The translations under genes were made by a program, and so were the position numbers. Shown piece after piece: positions 44,020-51,880 of a stretch of 64,000 bases of DNA (within the stretch, counting starts at the first letter, position 1; each line of letters starts with the position of its first letter). The stretch is from Thermoleophilaceae bacterium (GTDB taxonomy: Bacteria; Actinomycetota; Thermoleophilia; Solirubrobacterales; Thermoleophilaceae): contig JAUJOQ010000003.1 of assembly GCA_030447725.1 (NCBI GenBank), forward strand, positions 233,508 through 297,507. Reading direction: 5' to 3'. The notes under the pieces were generated by a model. It searched no databases and was not told the origin of the DNA. It was given only the letters and a program-made list of their open reading frames with translations.

Positions 44020-44955
44020 ATGACCACGGCGGCCGCAGTCCCTCGCACGCACGGGGAGTTGGAGGGCGACGAGGCGCTCGAGACCCTTCGCCGAACGGGC
44101 CGGCGCCGACTCGCGCTGGACTCGGTCGCCCGGTTTCGGGCCGCGGACGGCTTCAGCCACTCCAGGGCGCTCGCCTTCCAGGTCACGCTGACGCTCCTGC
44201 CGGCGCTGATCGCAGTGGTGGGTCTGGCCGAGGCACTCGGGCAGGAGACGTTCCGCCGGGTGGTTCAGGAGACCATCAACGCGCTGGCCCCGGGGGCCGC
44301 CGGCGACATCCTCACCGAGGCGCTGCAGCAGGGAACCAGCAGCGCGGCGCGGGAGTCGGGCGAGACGGCCCTCGTCGCGGGATTCATAGCCGCCGTGGCA
44401 GCCGGCACCGCCGCGATGGCGCAGGTGGAGCGCGGGGCCAACCGCATATACGGGGTGGAGCGCGACCGACCCTTCATCCGCAAGTACGCGATGGCCTTGC
44501 TGCTCGCCCTGTCGGCGGGCGTCCTCGGCCTGCTCTCGCTGGTTCTGCTGGTGGGAGGCACCGCCATCCGAGAGGCCGTCGACGGCGGCGAGACGTTCGA
44601 CCTCGTGTGGAGGATCGCGCGCTGGCCCGTGGGCCTCGTCTTCGTCGTGGCCTCGGTGTCGCTGTTGCTCGAGTACTCGCCTCGCCGCCGCCAACCCGAG
44701 GCCTCGTGGCTGGCCTTCGGGGCCGCCGCCGCCGCGGCGCTCTGGCTCGTGTTCATGGCCCTGCTGGCCCTCTACATCGACGCCACCGACTCCTTCGGCG
44801 CCACCTACGGCCCGCTCGCCGGCACGATCGGCGTGCTGCTATGGAGCTTTCTCACGTCGATCGCGCTCTTCCTCGGACTGGCCTTCGCCGCCCAGCTGGA
44901 GGCGGTGCGCGCAGGCGTGCCCATCCCGCGCACCGACCGCGACGAGAACGGCTGA
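44020..44955 (+). CDS. YihY/BrkB-family membrane protein
   Basis: 311 residues, six membrane helices. The family pattern is visible: RFRAADGFSHSRALAFQVTLTLLPALIAVVGLA, TAAMAQVERGANRIYGVERDRP, and the C-terminal pair TYGPLAGTIGVLLWSFLTSIALFLGLAFAAQLEAVRAG. YihY proteins were once called RNase BN; their actual role is unsettled, with transport proposed. ATG 44020 has a weak upstream purine run. Divergent from the ferritin-like gene. Confidence 0.88.
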   Translation: MTTAAAVPRTHGELEGDEALETLRRTGRRRLALDSVARFRAADGFSHSRALAFQVTLTLLPALIAVVGLAEALGQETFRRVVQETINALAPGAAGDILTEALQQGTSSAARESGETALVAGFIAAVAAGTAAMAQVERGANRIYGVERDRPFIRKYAMALLLALSAGVLGLLSLVLLVGGTAIREAVDGGETFDLVWRIARWPVGLVFVVASVSLLLEYSPRRRQPEASWLAFGAAAAAALWLVFMALLALYIDATDSFGATYGPLAGTIGVLLWSFLTSIALFLGLAFAAQLEAVRAGVPIPRTDRDENG

Positions 44956-45098
44956 GCGGCGCCTGTATCCGCCTACCGCCACGGCCATTTCGACAGGCGA
45001 CTTGCACCGTGATGCCGTATGGTCGCTCGCCGGACTGGCAAGACGGGCCTGCGTGCACCCGCCGGCCGCGACCCCGAGACGGAGGACTGATAGCTGCG

Positions 45099-46748
45099 AT
45101 GAGGTGGTGGGGGTGGGGTCACGACGGCGTTTCGTTCACCCACGAGGACAAGCCGGCTCTCGCGCCCTTCCTGCGACAGCGCATCGACCTCGACGTCACC
45201 CGTGTGACGTCGGTGCCGGTCGCTTTCGAGCACCTGGACATTGCCGAGCCGTCGCTGTCGCCGGCCCTGCAGGCCGCCCTCGAGCAGGCGCTCGGCGGCG
45301 GCCCCGCGTCGACCGACGCTCTCGATCGGGTCGTTCACGCGCGCGGCAAGAGCCTGCGGGACCTTGTCCGGCACCGCCGCGGTGAGCTCGGCCGGCTTCC
45401 CGACGTGGTTGTCCGGCCGGGCGACGAGGACGAGGTGGCGGCCGTCCTGCGCGCGGCGCTCGACGCCGACGCCGTGCTCATCCCCTTCGGCGGCGGCACG
45501 AGCATATCCGGCAGCCTCGAGGCCCCGGCGCGGGAGCGGCGCACGATCGTGTCGCTCGATCTGTCGCGGCTGTCGCGGGTGCTCGCCGTCGACGAGGCGT
45601 CCCGCCTCGCCCGGATCCAGGCCGGCGCGTTCGGTCCGGACCTGGAGCGCCAGCTCAACGCCCGGGGATGGACGCTCGGCCACTTTCCGGACAGCTTCAC
45701 CCACTCGACGCTCGGCGGCTGGATCGCCACGCGCTCGTCGGGCATGCAGTCGGACCGCTACGGCGACATCGGTGACCTGACGCGCGCGGTGCGCGTCGTT
45801 ACGCCCTCGGGGCTGCTAGCCACGCGCCCGGTGCCCAGCACGTCGACCGGTCCAAGCGTACGGGAGATGGTGCTTGGCAGCGAAGGGCGCTTGGGCGTCA
45901 TCACCGAGGCGACCCTGCACGTGCGGCGCGTCCCCGAGCGCCGGATCATCCTCGGCTACCTGTTCCCGACGTGGGCTGACGGCCTCGCGGCCATGCGCGA
46001 CATCGCCGCCGGCGAGGCCGCCCCATCGGTCACTCGCGTGTCCGACGCGAACGAGACGGCATTCTCCTTTGCGACTCGCAAGAAGCCGTCCATCCTCGAC
46101 CGGCTCAAGTCCAGGGCGCTGACCACGTACCTGCGGCGCCGGCACGACTTCGACGTCGAAGCCATGTGCCTCTCCTTCATCGGCTACGAGGGCAGCCCGC
46201 GCCACGTGGCCGCCCAGCGCAAGCTCGTAGGGCGGACCGTCGGTCGCCACGGCGGGGTGTGCATCGGCAGCTCCCCCGGTGAGCTCTACGACCAGAAGAA
46301 GTTCGACACGCCCTACATCCGGGACTTCCTGCTCGACCGCGGCGCTCTCGCCGACGTCTCCGAGACCTCGGCTCCCTGGAGCGCGCTGCCTGAGCTCTAC
46401 GACACCGTCATGGCCGCCGGCCACGGAGCCTTCGACGAGCTGGGGGTCCGGGGCTTCATGATGTGCCACCTGTCGCACTCCTACCACGCGGGTGCGTGCC
46501 TGTACTTCACCTTCGCGTTCAAGCCGTCGGCGCAGGAGGACGGTCTGCGCGAGTACGACCTCGTCAAGTCGGCGATCCAGCAGGCGTTCGTCGACTCCGG
46601 CGCCACGCTGTCGCATCACCACGCGGTGGGGACAGAGCATGCCCGCTGGCTCGAAGAGGACATCTCGGCGCCGGGCGTCGCAATGCTGCACGCGCTCTTC
46701 ACCGGCGTCGATCCGGGCGCCAACCTCAACCCGGGGAAGATCGTGTGA
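45099..46748 (+). CDS. Alkyl-DHAP synthase-like FAD-linked oxidase
   Basis: 549-residue VAO/PCMH-family flavoprotein. It opens MRWWGWGHDG as in bacterial AGPS-like enzymes. The FAD-binding part (about 105-290) shows LPDVVVRPGDEDEVAAVLRAA, IPFGGGTSISGSLE and HFPDSFTHSTLGGWIATRSSGMQS. The C-terminal part ends with SHHHAVGTEHARWL and LDPxGxLNPGK-like GANLNPGKIV; the His triplet corresponds to the active site of alkyl-dihydroxyacetonephosphate synthase, which makes the ether bond of ether lipids. GGAGGA lies 12 nt upstream. Other VAO-family oxidases remain possible. Overlaps the acyltransferase gene. Confidence 0.82.
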   Translation: MRWWGWGHDGVSFTHEDKPALAPFLRQRIDLDVTRVTSVPVAFEHLDIAEPSLSPALQAALEQALGGGPASTDALDRVVHARGKSLRDLVRHRRGELGRLPDVVVRPGDEDEVAAVLRAALDADAVLIPFGGGTSISGSLEAPARERRTIVSLDLSRLSRVLAVDEASRLARIQAGAFGPDLERQLNARGWTLGHFPDSFTHSTLGGWIATRSSGMQSDRYGDIGDLTRAVRVVTPSGLLATRPVPSTSTGPSVREMVLGSEGRLGVITEATLHVRRVPERRIILGYLFPTWADGLAAMRDIAAGEAAPSVTRVSDANETAFSFATRKKPSILDRLKSRALTTYLRRRHDFDVEAMCLSFIGYEGSPRHVAAQRKLVGRTVGRHGGVCIGSSPGELYDQKKFDTPYIRDFLLDRGALADVSETSAPWSALPELYDTVMAAGHGAFDELGVRGFMMCHLSHSYHAGACLYFTFAFKPSAQEDGLREYDLVKSAIQQAFVDSGATLSHHHAVGTEHARWLEEDISAPGVAMLHALFTGVDPGANLNPGKIV

Positions 46749-47509
46749 GACGCGACCGCGGCGGGCTAGACCTGTCCTGGGCACGCAGCGGCGTGGCGGG
46801 CGCGGTGCGCGAGGTCATGCTGAGCGGTCTGCTGGGACCGATCCTCGACCTCTACACCCGCCGGCGGACAATCGGGCGCGAGAACCTCACCGGCCTCGAG
46901 CCTCCCGTCCTCTTCGTCGCGAACCACTCGAGCCACGTGGACACGCCGACCATCCTCCGAGCGCTGCCGCGGGCGTGGCGCCGGTGCACCGCGGTTGCCG
47001 CGGCGGCGGACTACTTCTACCGCGTGCCGTGGATCGCGCGGGTGGTGTCGCTGGCGTTCAACACCGTTCCCGTGTACCGCAACGGAGAGGGAGTCGTGCC
47101 GGATGCCGCGTCGGATCTGGTGCGGCTGATCGACGAGGGGTGGAGCCTGCTCGTCTTTGCCGAGGGCACCCGCTCGCGCGATGGCACCGTCGGCCGCCTG
47201 CGCTCGGGCGCGGCGGTCCTCGCCGCCGAGCACGGCTTGGTGATCGTGCCCGTCTACGTCTCCGGGACGCACGCGGCCATGCCTCCGGGACGCAGGTGGA
47301 TGCACCGCCAGCGGGGGCGCTTCACCGGCGGCCGGCATCCGACCTCGGTCCGCTTCGGTCCGCCGGTCCGCCCCAGGGACGGCGAGCACCGTGTCGAGGT
47401 GATGGAGCGGGTCCGGGTGTTCTTCGAGGCATCGGGCGCCGTCACGACGCCGGATACGCGGATCCTGGCTCGCGGCCGGCGTGCCGCGTCCCGGTCTCCG
47501 GCTCCATAG
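46745..47509 (+). CDS. PlsC-like 1-acylglycerol-phosphate acyltransferase
   Basis: 254 residues from GTG 46745, overlapping the flavoenzyme stop. The acyltransferase motifs are complete: NHSSHVDTP (HX4D), the PVYRNGEG region, and FAEGTRSRDG, followed by VIVPVYVSG. The enzyme would move a fatty acyl group to a glycerolipid precursor. Next to an AGPS-like gene it could supply or use acyl-DHAP/alkyl-glycerol-phosphate. A basic C-terminal tail of 20 residues follows the domain. Confidence 0.88.
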   Translation: MRRDRGGLDLSWARSGVAGAVREVMLSGLLGPILDLYTRRRTIGRENLTGLEPPVLFVANHSSHVDTPTILRALPRAWRRCTAVAAAADYFYRVPWIARVVSLAFNTVPVYRNGEGVVPDAASDLVRLIDEGWSLLVFAEGTRSRDGTVGRLRSGAAVLAAEHGLVIVPVYVSGTHAAMPPGRRWMHRQRGRFTGGRHPTSVRFGPPVRPRDGEHRVEVMERVRVFFEASGAVTTPDTRILARGRRAASRSPAP

Positions 47510-47511
47510 CC

Positions 47512-48525
47512 GTGGCGCGGGTCTTCGTCACGGGTGGGAGCGGCTTCATCGGCGGCGCACTGGTGGCCCGGCTGGTCGACCGTGGCGACGAGGTCGTGGG
47601 GCTCGCGCGCTCCGAGGAGGCAGCGGCGGTGGTTGCGCGGCGCGGGGCCACGGTCGCCCGGGGGGACGTGCTCGACGAGGACAGCCTCGCCGAGGGCATG
47701 GCGGGCTGCTCGCTGGCCTATCACGTCGCCGGGGTCAACTCGCACTGCCCGGCCGACCCCGCCACGCTCCTGCGCGTGAACGTGCAGGGCGCCGAGGCGG
47801 CCGTTCGGGCAGCCGCCCGGGCGGGCGTAGCGCGCCTGGTGCTCACCTCCTCCGCGGCGTCGGTCGGCGAGCCCGCGGGCACGGTCGGCCGCGAGGACAC
47901 AAGGCACCGGGGCTCCTACCTCTCGGTCTACGACCGGTCCAAGCACCACGGCGAGCAGGCGGCGTTCCGGATGGCTGGGAGCCTCGGGGTGGAGGTCGTG
48001 GCCGTCAACCCCTCCTCGGTCCAGGGGCCGGGACGCTCCGCCGGCAACGGAACGATCATCATCGCCTACCTCAACGGCCGGCTGCGGGCCTTCGTGGACA
48101 CCTACGTCAGCGTGGTCGACATCGACGACACCGTGGAGGGCCACCTGCTGGCCGCCGAGCGAGGGTGCAGCGGAGAGCGCTACGTCCTCAACGGCGCGAC
48201 GATCACGTCACGCGAGGCGCTGGACCTCGTATCCGAGTTGTCCGGGGTCGGTGACCGGGTCCACATGCTGCCGCCGGCGCTGGCGCGCTCGGGTGCGGCC
48301 CTGGCCGAGGGCGCCGCACGCGCAAGAGGCCGGGCGTCCTCGATGTGTCGGGCACGGATCCGCACCATCCTGCACGGCCACCGCTACGACGGCTCGCGGG
48401 CGACGCGGGAGCTCGGCTTGACCTACACGCCGACCGCCGACACCTTCCGCCGGACGATCGAATGGGCCGTGGCCGAGGGGCTCGTGACGCGCCCCCTTCC
48501 GGCCCGGGCCAGGGCGGACGCGTGA
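47512..48525 (+). CDS. Extended short-chain dehydrogenase/epimerase
   Basis: 337-residue NAD(P)-dependent extended SDR. The Rossmann loop is VTGGSGFIGGALV, the active site has LTSSAASVG (Ser) and YDRSKHHGE (Tyr-x3-Lys), and NPSSVQGPG follows. It resembles HpnA/dihydroflavonol-reductase/3-beta-HSD-like members; the substrate is not evident. GTG 47512 comes 2 nt after the acyltransferase stop. In a lipid cluster it could reduce a keto group or aldehyde (inference). Its last 134 coding bases also exist as a degenerate copy at 49700. Confidence 0.85.
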   Translation: MARVFVTGGSGFIGGALVARLVDRGDEVVGLARSEEAAAVVARRGATVARGDVLDEDSLAEGMAGCSLAYHVAGVNSHCPADPATLLRVNVQGAEAAVRAAARAGVARLVLTSSAASVGEPAGTVGREDTRHRGSYLSVYDRSKHHGEQAAFRMAGSLGVEVVAVNPSSVQGPGRSAGNGTIIIAYLNGRLRAFVDTYVSVVDIDDTVEGHLLAAERGCSGERYVLNGATITSREALDLVSELSGVGDRVHMLPPALARSGAALAEGAARARGRASSMCRARIRTILHGHRYDGSRATRELGLTYTPTADTFRRTIEWAVAEGLVTRPLPARARADA

Positions 48526-48563
48526 ATGCACGCCTCGGCATGGGCCGGCGCACCTGCGGGCTC
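48392..48563 (+). repeat. Parental copy of duplicated SDR 3' end
   Basis: The final 134 bases of the SDR gene and 38 bases beyond its stop recur at 49700-49870 with scattered substitutions and one missing base. The copy begins at a GCTCG shared by both parental sequences. Confidence 0.85.
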
Positions 48564-48622
48564 CAATACGCTCGCAATGAGCGGCACAGTCTGGGCTCGA
48601 CACGGCGCCGCGTTTATCGGCA

Positions 48623-49405
48623 CTACCACGGCTCTCGCGACATGCCCCTAACGAACGCCATCTCCGCCTTGAGGGCGGAGCGTGCCCGGTGCCACGGATA
48701 GCGCGCCTTGGCGCTCGCGTGGGCACGCTCTCTCAGCTCTGCGCAGGTCGCCTCTCGTCGCAGGAGCACAGCATCGATCCAGCCCTCCTGCGGCGGCAAG
48801 CCATAACTGCGGAGAAATCGACGAGCGCGCGAAGGAAGATCGGTCACGTCGTCTGCTCCAACTTCCTGGCGGCGCTCCACCGGGTACAGGGGCACCCATT
48901 GCCAAAGCGCGAACGCGAGGTCCCACGAGCGAGTACCGGGTGCCGCCGAGTCCCAATCGATGAGGCCGCGCGGCTGACGGCCGCTGAAGACGGTGTTCCA
49001 GGGCGCAAGGTCGTTATGACAAACGATCTTCGTGTCATCGCGGATAGGAGGAAGGCGCTCGATCGAGGGAGTTGTGCGCCACTCCGCAGGAGGCATGAAT
49101 GCCGCGGCCGCGTCGTGAAAGCGGCGAATCAGGCGTGCAACGGCCACTAGCACGTCGTCGGTCCAAACCCACGACGGCGGCCTTCCCGTCGCAACCTGGC
49201 CCTCCAGGTACTCCACGACATGACGCCCTTGCCGATCGATCCCGAAAGAACGGGGGGAGCCGTCAAACCCCACAGCTTGGAGATGCCTGAGAAACAAGTC
49301 GAGGAACCGGCTGGTTGCATGGCCGGGTCGAACCACCCGATCACCCACCCGACGGACATCCGTCTGGAATCCGCCCTCAAGCGGTACGCCCCCACGGTCA
49401 GGCAC
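48623..49405 (-). CDS. Aminoglycoside phosphotransferase-family kinase
   Basis: 260-residue APH/choline-kinase-fold protein. The catalytic loop reads VCHNDLAPWNTVF (HxDxxxxN) and the metal motif is GLIDWDSAAPG, followed by SWDLAFALWQW. The usual N-terminal nucleotide lobe is present (GGFQTDVRRVGDRVVRP). Substrate unknown: such genes often phosphorylate small hydroxylated metabolites and need not give antibiotic resistance. GTG 49405 start. It lies antisense within the first copy of a duplicated segment. Confidence 0.85.
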   Translation of the reverse strand: MPDRGGVPLEGGFQTDVRRVGDRVVRPGHATSRFLDLFLRHLQAVGFDGSPRSFGIDRQGRHVVEYLEGQVATGRPPSWVWTDDVLVAVARLIRRFHDAAAAFMPPAEWRTTPSIERLPPIRDDTKIVCHNDLAPWNTVFSGRQPRGLIDWDSAAPGTRSWDLAFALWQWVPLYPVERRQEVGADDVTDLPSRARRFLRSYGLPPQEGWIDAVLLRREATCAELRERAHASAKARYPWHRARSALKAEMAFVRGMSREPW

Positions 49406-49462
49406 GAGCGCATCTTGGCACCCCTCTGTCGAGCGGAGGCCGAGGAAGGCGCCTTGCGCCGC

Positions 49463-49704
49463 CGCGCCGCGTGCCGGGCAGCGCGCGGCTTCGCCGTCAG
49501 CTCAGATGGCGAGGGCTGCCTGACGAGCCCCGCGGTACGGACGGCGCTGCTCGCTGTGCCGCGCGAGCGGTTCGTCCCCGAGGTCGCAAACCGCGAGGGA
49601 CTCGAGCGGGTCTACCCCGGACCAGGCGATCGTCACTGCACACGATGAGCGCGGCATCCCGACGAGCTCCTCCTTCCAGCCGTCGATGATGGCCTCGATG
49701 CTCG
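49463..49704 (+). pseudogene. Truncated copy of PCMT-like methyltransferase 5' end
   Basis: Closely matches 50695-50946, the start of the intact PCMT-like gene. Compared with it, an 11-nt loss near 49506 and a 1-nt gain near 49617 break the frame. At 49700-49704 the sequence switches, at a shared GCTCG, into a copy of the SDR 3' end. The methyltransferase core is missing, so it is non-functional. Confidence 0.85.
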
Positions 49705-49870
49705 CGGGCCACGCGGGAGCTCGCCTTGACCTACACGCCGACCGTCACACCTTTCCGCCGGACGATCGAATGGGCGGTGGCCGAGGGGCTGGTGACCCGC
49801 CCCTTCCGGTCCGCGCCCGGGCGGACGTGTGAGTGCAGGCCTCGGGATGGGCCGGCGCACCTGTGGGCTC
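49700..49870 (+). pseudogene. Duplicate of SDR gene 3' end
   Basis: A 171-base copy of 48392-48563. Translation still reads LTYTPT and FRRTIEWAVAEGLVTRP, then one missing base shifts the ending. It is fused downstream of the PCMT fragment. The pair marks the internal junction of an old tandem duplication. Confidence 0.85.
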
Positions 49871-50085
49871 ACCTGCGCGATATCCCCTGACCCACCCTCG
49901 CCGCGCAGCTCAGCACCCGGTTGTGCGTAGTGACCGTGCCCGATGCCGGAGTCACGGTGCGGGGCGTGACGGTGCGGGTAGGGATTTGAACCCATCCACG
50001 CGTGCCCCTCGCGTGCGCCGAAGTGCAACTTGGGCAGTTGCCGCCTGGTGCTCGCCGCTGCTTCTTGCGGCTACCGACTCGCGCG
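49871..50085. other. Non-coding stretch with a tRNA T-arm-like remnant
   Basis: No gene is supported here. On the minus strand near 49974-49998 the sequence contains GGGTTCAAATCCC, the core of a tRNA T-arm. The outer two stem pairs do not form and no matching acceptor 5' strand is found, so no intact tRNA exists. A 10-base direct repeat (ACGGTGCGGG at 49954 and 49969) lies beside it. Confidence 0.5.
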
Positions 50086-50542
50086 TTATTCGTCGATCAG
50101 GTCCTCCGTCCAGTTGTGCGCTTGGATCTGCGTGTCCAGTTCTCGGCGCTCGCGAGCAAGATGGTCGAGCCTCGCACGTATGGCCGCCACGTCGATGAGC
50201 CGCACCAGCCGGATCTCCGAGCGGCTGTAGCGGGCTTGAGCCTGAGCGCTCGCCTCCGCTGCCTGACGAAGCACGCCGTGACGCAGCGCCAGCACGTCGC
50301 GCCGTGCGAGCGCTTCGGTCAGCGTTGCCCCGGACGGGAGGCGTGTCGAGGAGTTCGTCCGGTTGATGGTTGCGATCAGCCGCTCGAGCTCGTCGGCCAG
50401 CCGGTCGACCTCCTCCAGAAGCTCGTCCGGTGACTCCGGTGGCTCATCGCCCTCCTGCACCACAGCGCTCTCGCGCAGCCGCACCCCCAGCTGTGCCAAC
50501 CGCTTTTGCAGGTCGCTTCGCCAGGGCCTCGCCGAGCTTCAT
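50086..50542 (-). pseudogene. DIP1984-family protein gene, frameshifted near its start
   Basis: From 50499 down to 50086 the frame encodes a near-complete DIP1984 protein: LAQLGVRLRESAVVQEGDEP, ELLEEVDRLADELERLIATINRTNSS, GATLTEALARRDVL, YSRSEIRLV and ELDTQIQAHNWTEDL. The natural start is ATG 50542 (MKLGEALAKR), but the frame changes between that and DLQKRLAQ near 50515. A shortened product from an internal TTG is possible. Family function is unknown. Either a real disabling mutation or a sequencing error. Confidence 0.75.
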
Positions 50543-50651
50543 GAATTCTCACCGTAACGGATTCCGGACCCGCGGCGTGAGAGCAGCAGGCACGCCTGGA
50601 GGGACTTCTGCGAGGTACTCGACGCGGTGAAGAGGCGGCCATCGCCTGAGG

Positions 50652-50657
50652 TAGCGT
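50652..50657 (+). promoter_or_regulatory. Leaderless -10 box of PCMT-like gene
   Basis: TAGCGT ending 6 nt before GTG 50664. Confidence 0.5.
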
Positions 50658-50663
50658 CACCCC

Positions 50664-51854
50664 GTGCAGCCCACAGCAAGGATGCCCGCCCCGGCGCGCC
50701 GCGTGCCGGGGAGCGCGCGGCTTCGCCGTCAGCTCGTCGAGCAGCTCGAGAGCAACGGCTGCCTGACGAGCCCCGGCGTGCGGAGGGCGTTCCTCGCTGT
50801 GCCGCGCGAGCGCTTCCTGCCAGAGATCTCAAAGCGCGAGGGACTCGAGCGGGTCTATCAGAACCAGGCGATCGTCACGGCGCACGACGAACGCGGCATC
50901 CCCACGAGCTCCTCATCCCAGCCGTCGATGATGGCCTCGATGCTCGAGCAGCTCGACCTGCGCCCAGGGCAGCGGGTGCTCGAGGTCGGCGCCGGCACCG
51001 GCTACAACGCCGCGCTGCTGGCGAAGATCGTCGGCGCACGGGGCCGGGTGATCTCGGTGGAGTTGGACGCTGCCACGGCGCGTGGCGCGCGCCGGGGCCT
51101 CGCGAGCGTCAAGTCTCGGGCGAAGGTGGTGCGAGGTGATGGCCGCGAGGGTTGGCCGCGTCTCGGGCCCTACGACCGCATCATCGTCACCGCCAGCACG
51201 CCGACGGTGACGCGTGCCTGGCACGAACAGCTCTCCGAGGGTGGCCTTCTCGAGCTGCCGCTGGTCCATCGACCGGGCCAGGTTCAGGCGATCGTCACCT
51301 TACGCAAGCAGGCGCAGGCACTGCGCTCAGAGGCCGTGCTGTACGGCGGGTTCATGCCGCTGCGCGACGCCCCCGGGGCTCCGGTGGCGCCGCCGCCTCC
51401 CAGTCTCGGCGCGACCGAGCGGATCGGCGATCAGTCTCGCTCGCTCGCACAGCTGAGCGGGGAGGCGCTTCGCCGCCTCTCGGCGGCGCGAAGGCAGCGG
51501 CTGCTGTCGCTGGCGCTCTCCGAGCCGCGCACCCACGAGCTCGGCCTGCGAGCTCCGCGTCCGGCGCTCAATCTCTACCTGATGATCGAGGCGCCCGAGG
51601 ATCGGCTGGTCGGCGGCTGGGCACGGATAGGGGTGATCGGCGAGAACGGGGACGGGCTCGCGCTGATGGCCGGCGGCGCGAGCACCTTCACCCGCATCGA
51701 GTCCTATGGCGACAGCGACGCCGAGCGCGTGCTGCTGAGCCTGATCGAGGGATGGAAGCAGCGCGGCCGTCCGGCCGGCCACGACCTACGCGTCGAGGTG
51801 GGCTTTCCACCAGGAGCTGCCAGCTCCGATGTCCGCCTGAGCTGGGGGTCCTAG
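50664..51854 (+). CDS. Protein-L-isoaspartate O-methyltransferase-like protein
   Basis: 396 residues. N-terminal 220 residues match PCMT: RRAFLAVPRERFLPE, YQNQAIVTAHDERGIPTSSSSQPSMMASMLEQL, SAM motif I VLEVGAGTGYNAALLA, and DRIIVTASTPTV. PCMTs repair isoaspartyl damage. About 170 extra C-terminal residues form an unrecognised domain with an LYLMIEAPEDRL strand. This long form occurs in some actinobacteria. GTG start fits the TAGCGT box. A broken copy of its 5' end lies 1.2 kb upstream. Confidence 0.85.
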   Translation: MQPTARMPAPARRVPGSARLRRQLVEQLESNGCLTSPGVRRAFLAVPRERFLPEISKREGLERVYQNQAIVTAHDERGIPTSSSSQPSMMASMLEQLDLRPGQRVLEVGAGTGYNAALLAKIVGARGRVISVELDAATARGARRGLASVKSRAKVVRGDGREGWPRLGPYDRIIVTASTPTVTRAWHEQLSEGGLLELPLVHRPGQVQAIVTLRKQAQALRSEAVLYGGFMPLRDAPGAPVAPPPPSLGATERIGDQSRSLAQLSGEALRRLSAARRQRLLSLALSEPRTHELGLRAPRPALNLYLMIEAPEDRLVGGWARIGVIGENGDGLALMAGGASTFTRIESYGDSDAERVLLSLIEGWKQRGRPAGHDLRVEVGFPPGAASSDVRLSWGS

Positions 51855-51880
51855 CTCGCGGGGCGGGTGCCACCAACTCC

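Noticed and set aside
49968-50050. A complete tRNA gene on the minus strand
   Set aside because: Only a T-arm core is present. The acceptor 5' strand, D-arm and anticodon arm cannot be found.
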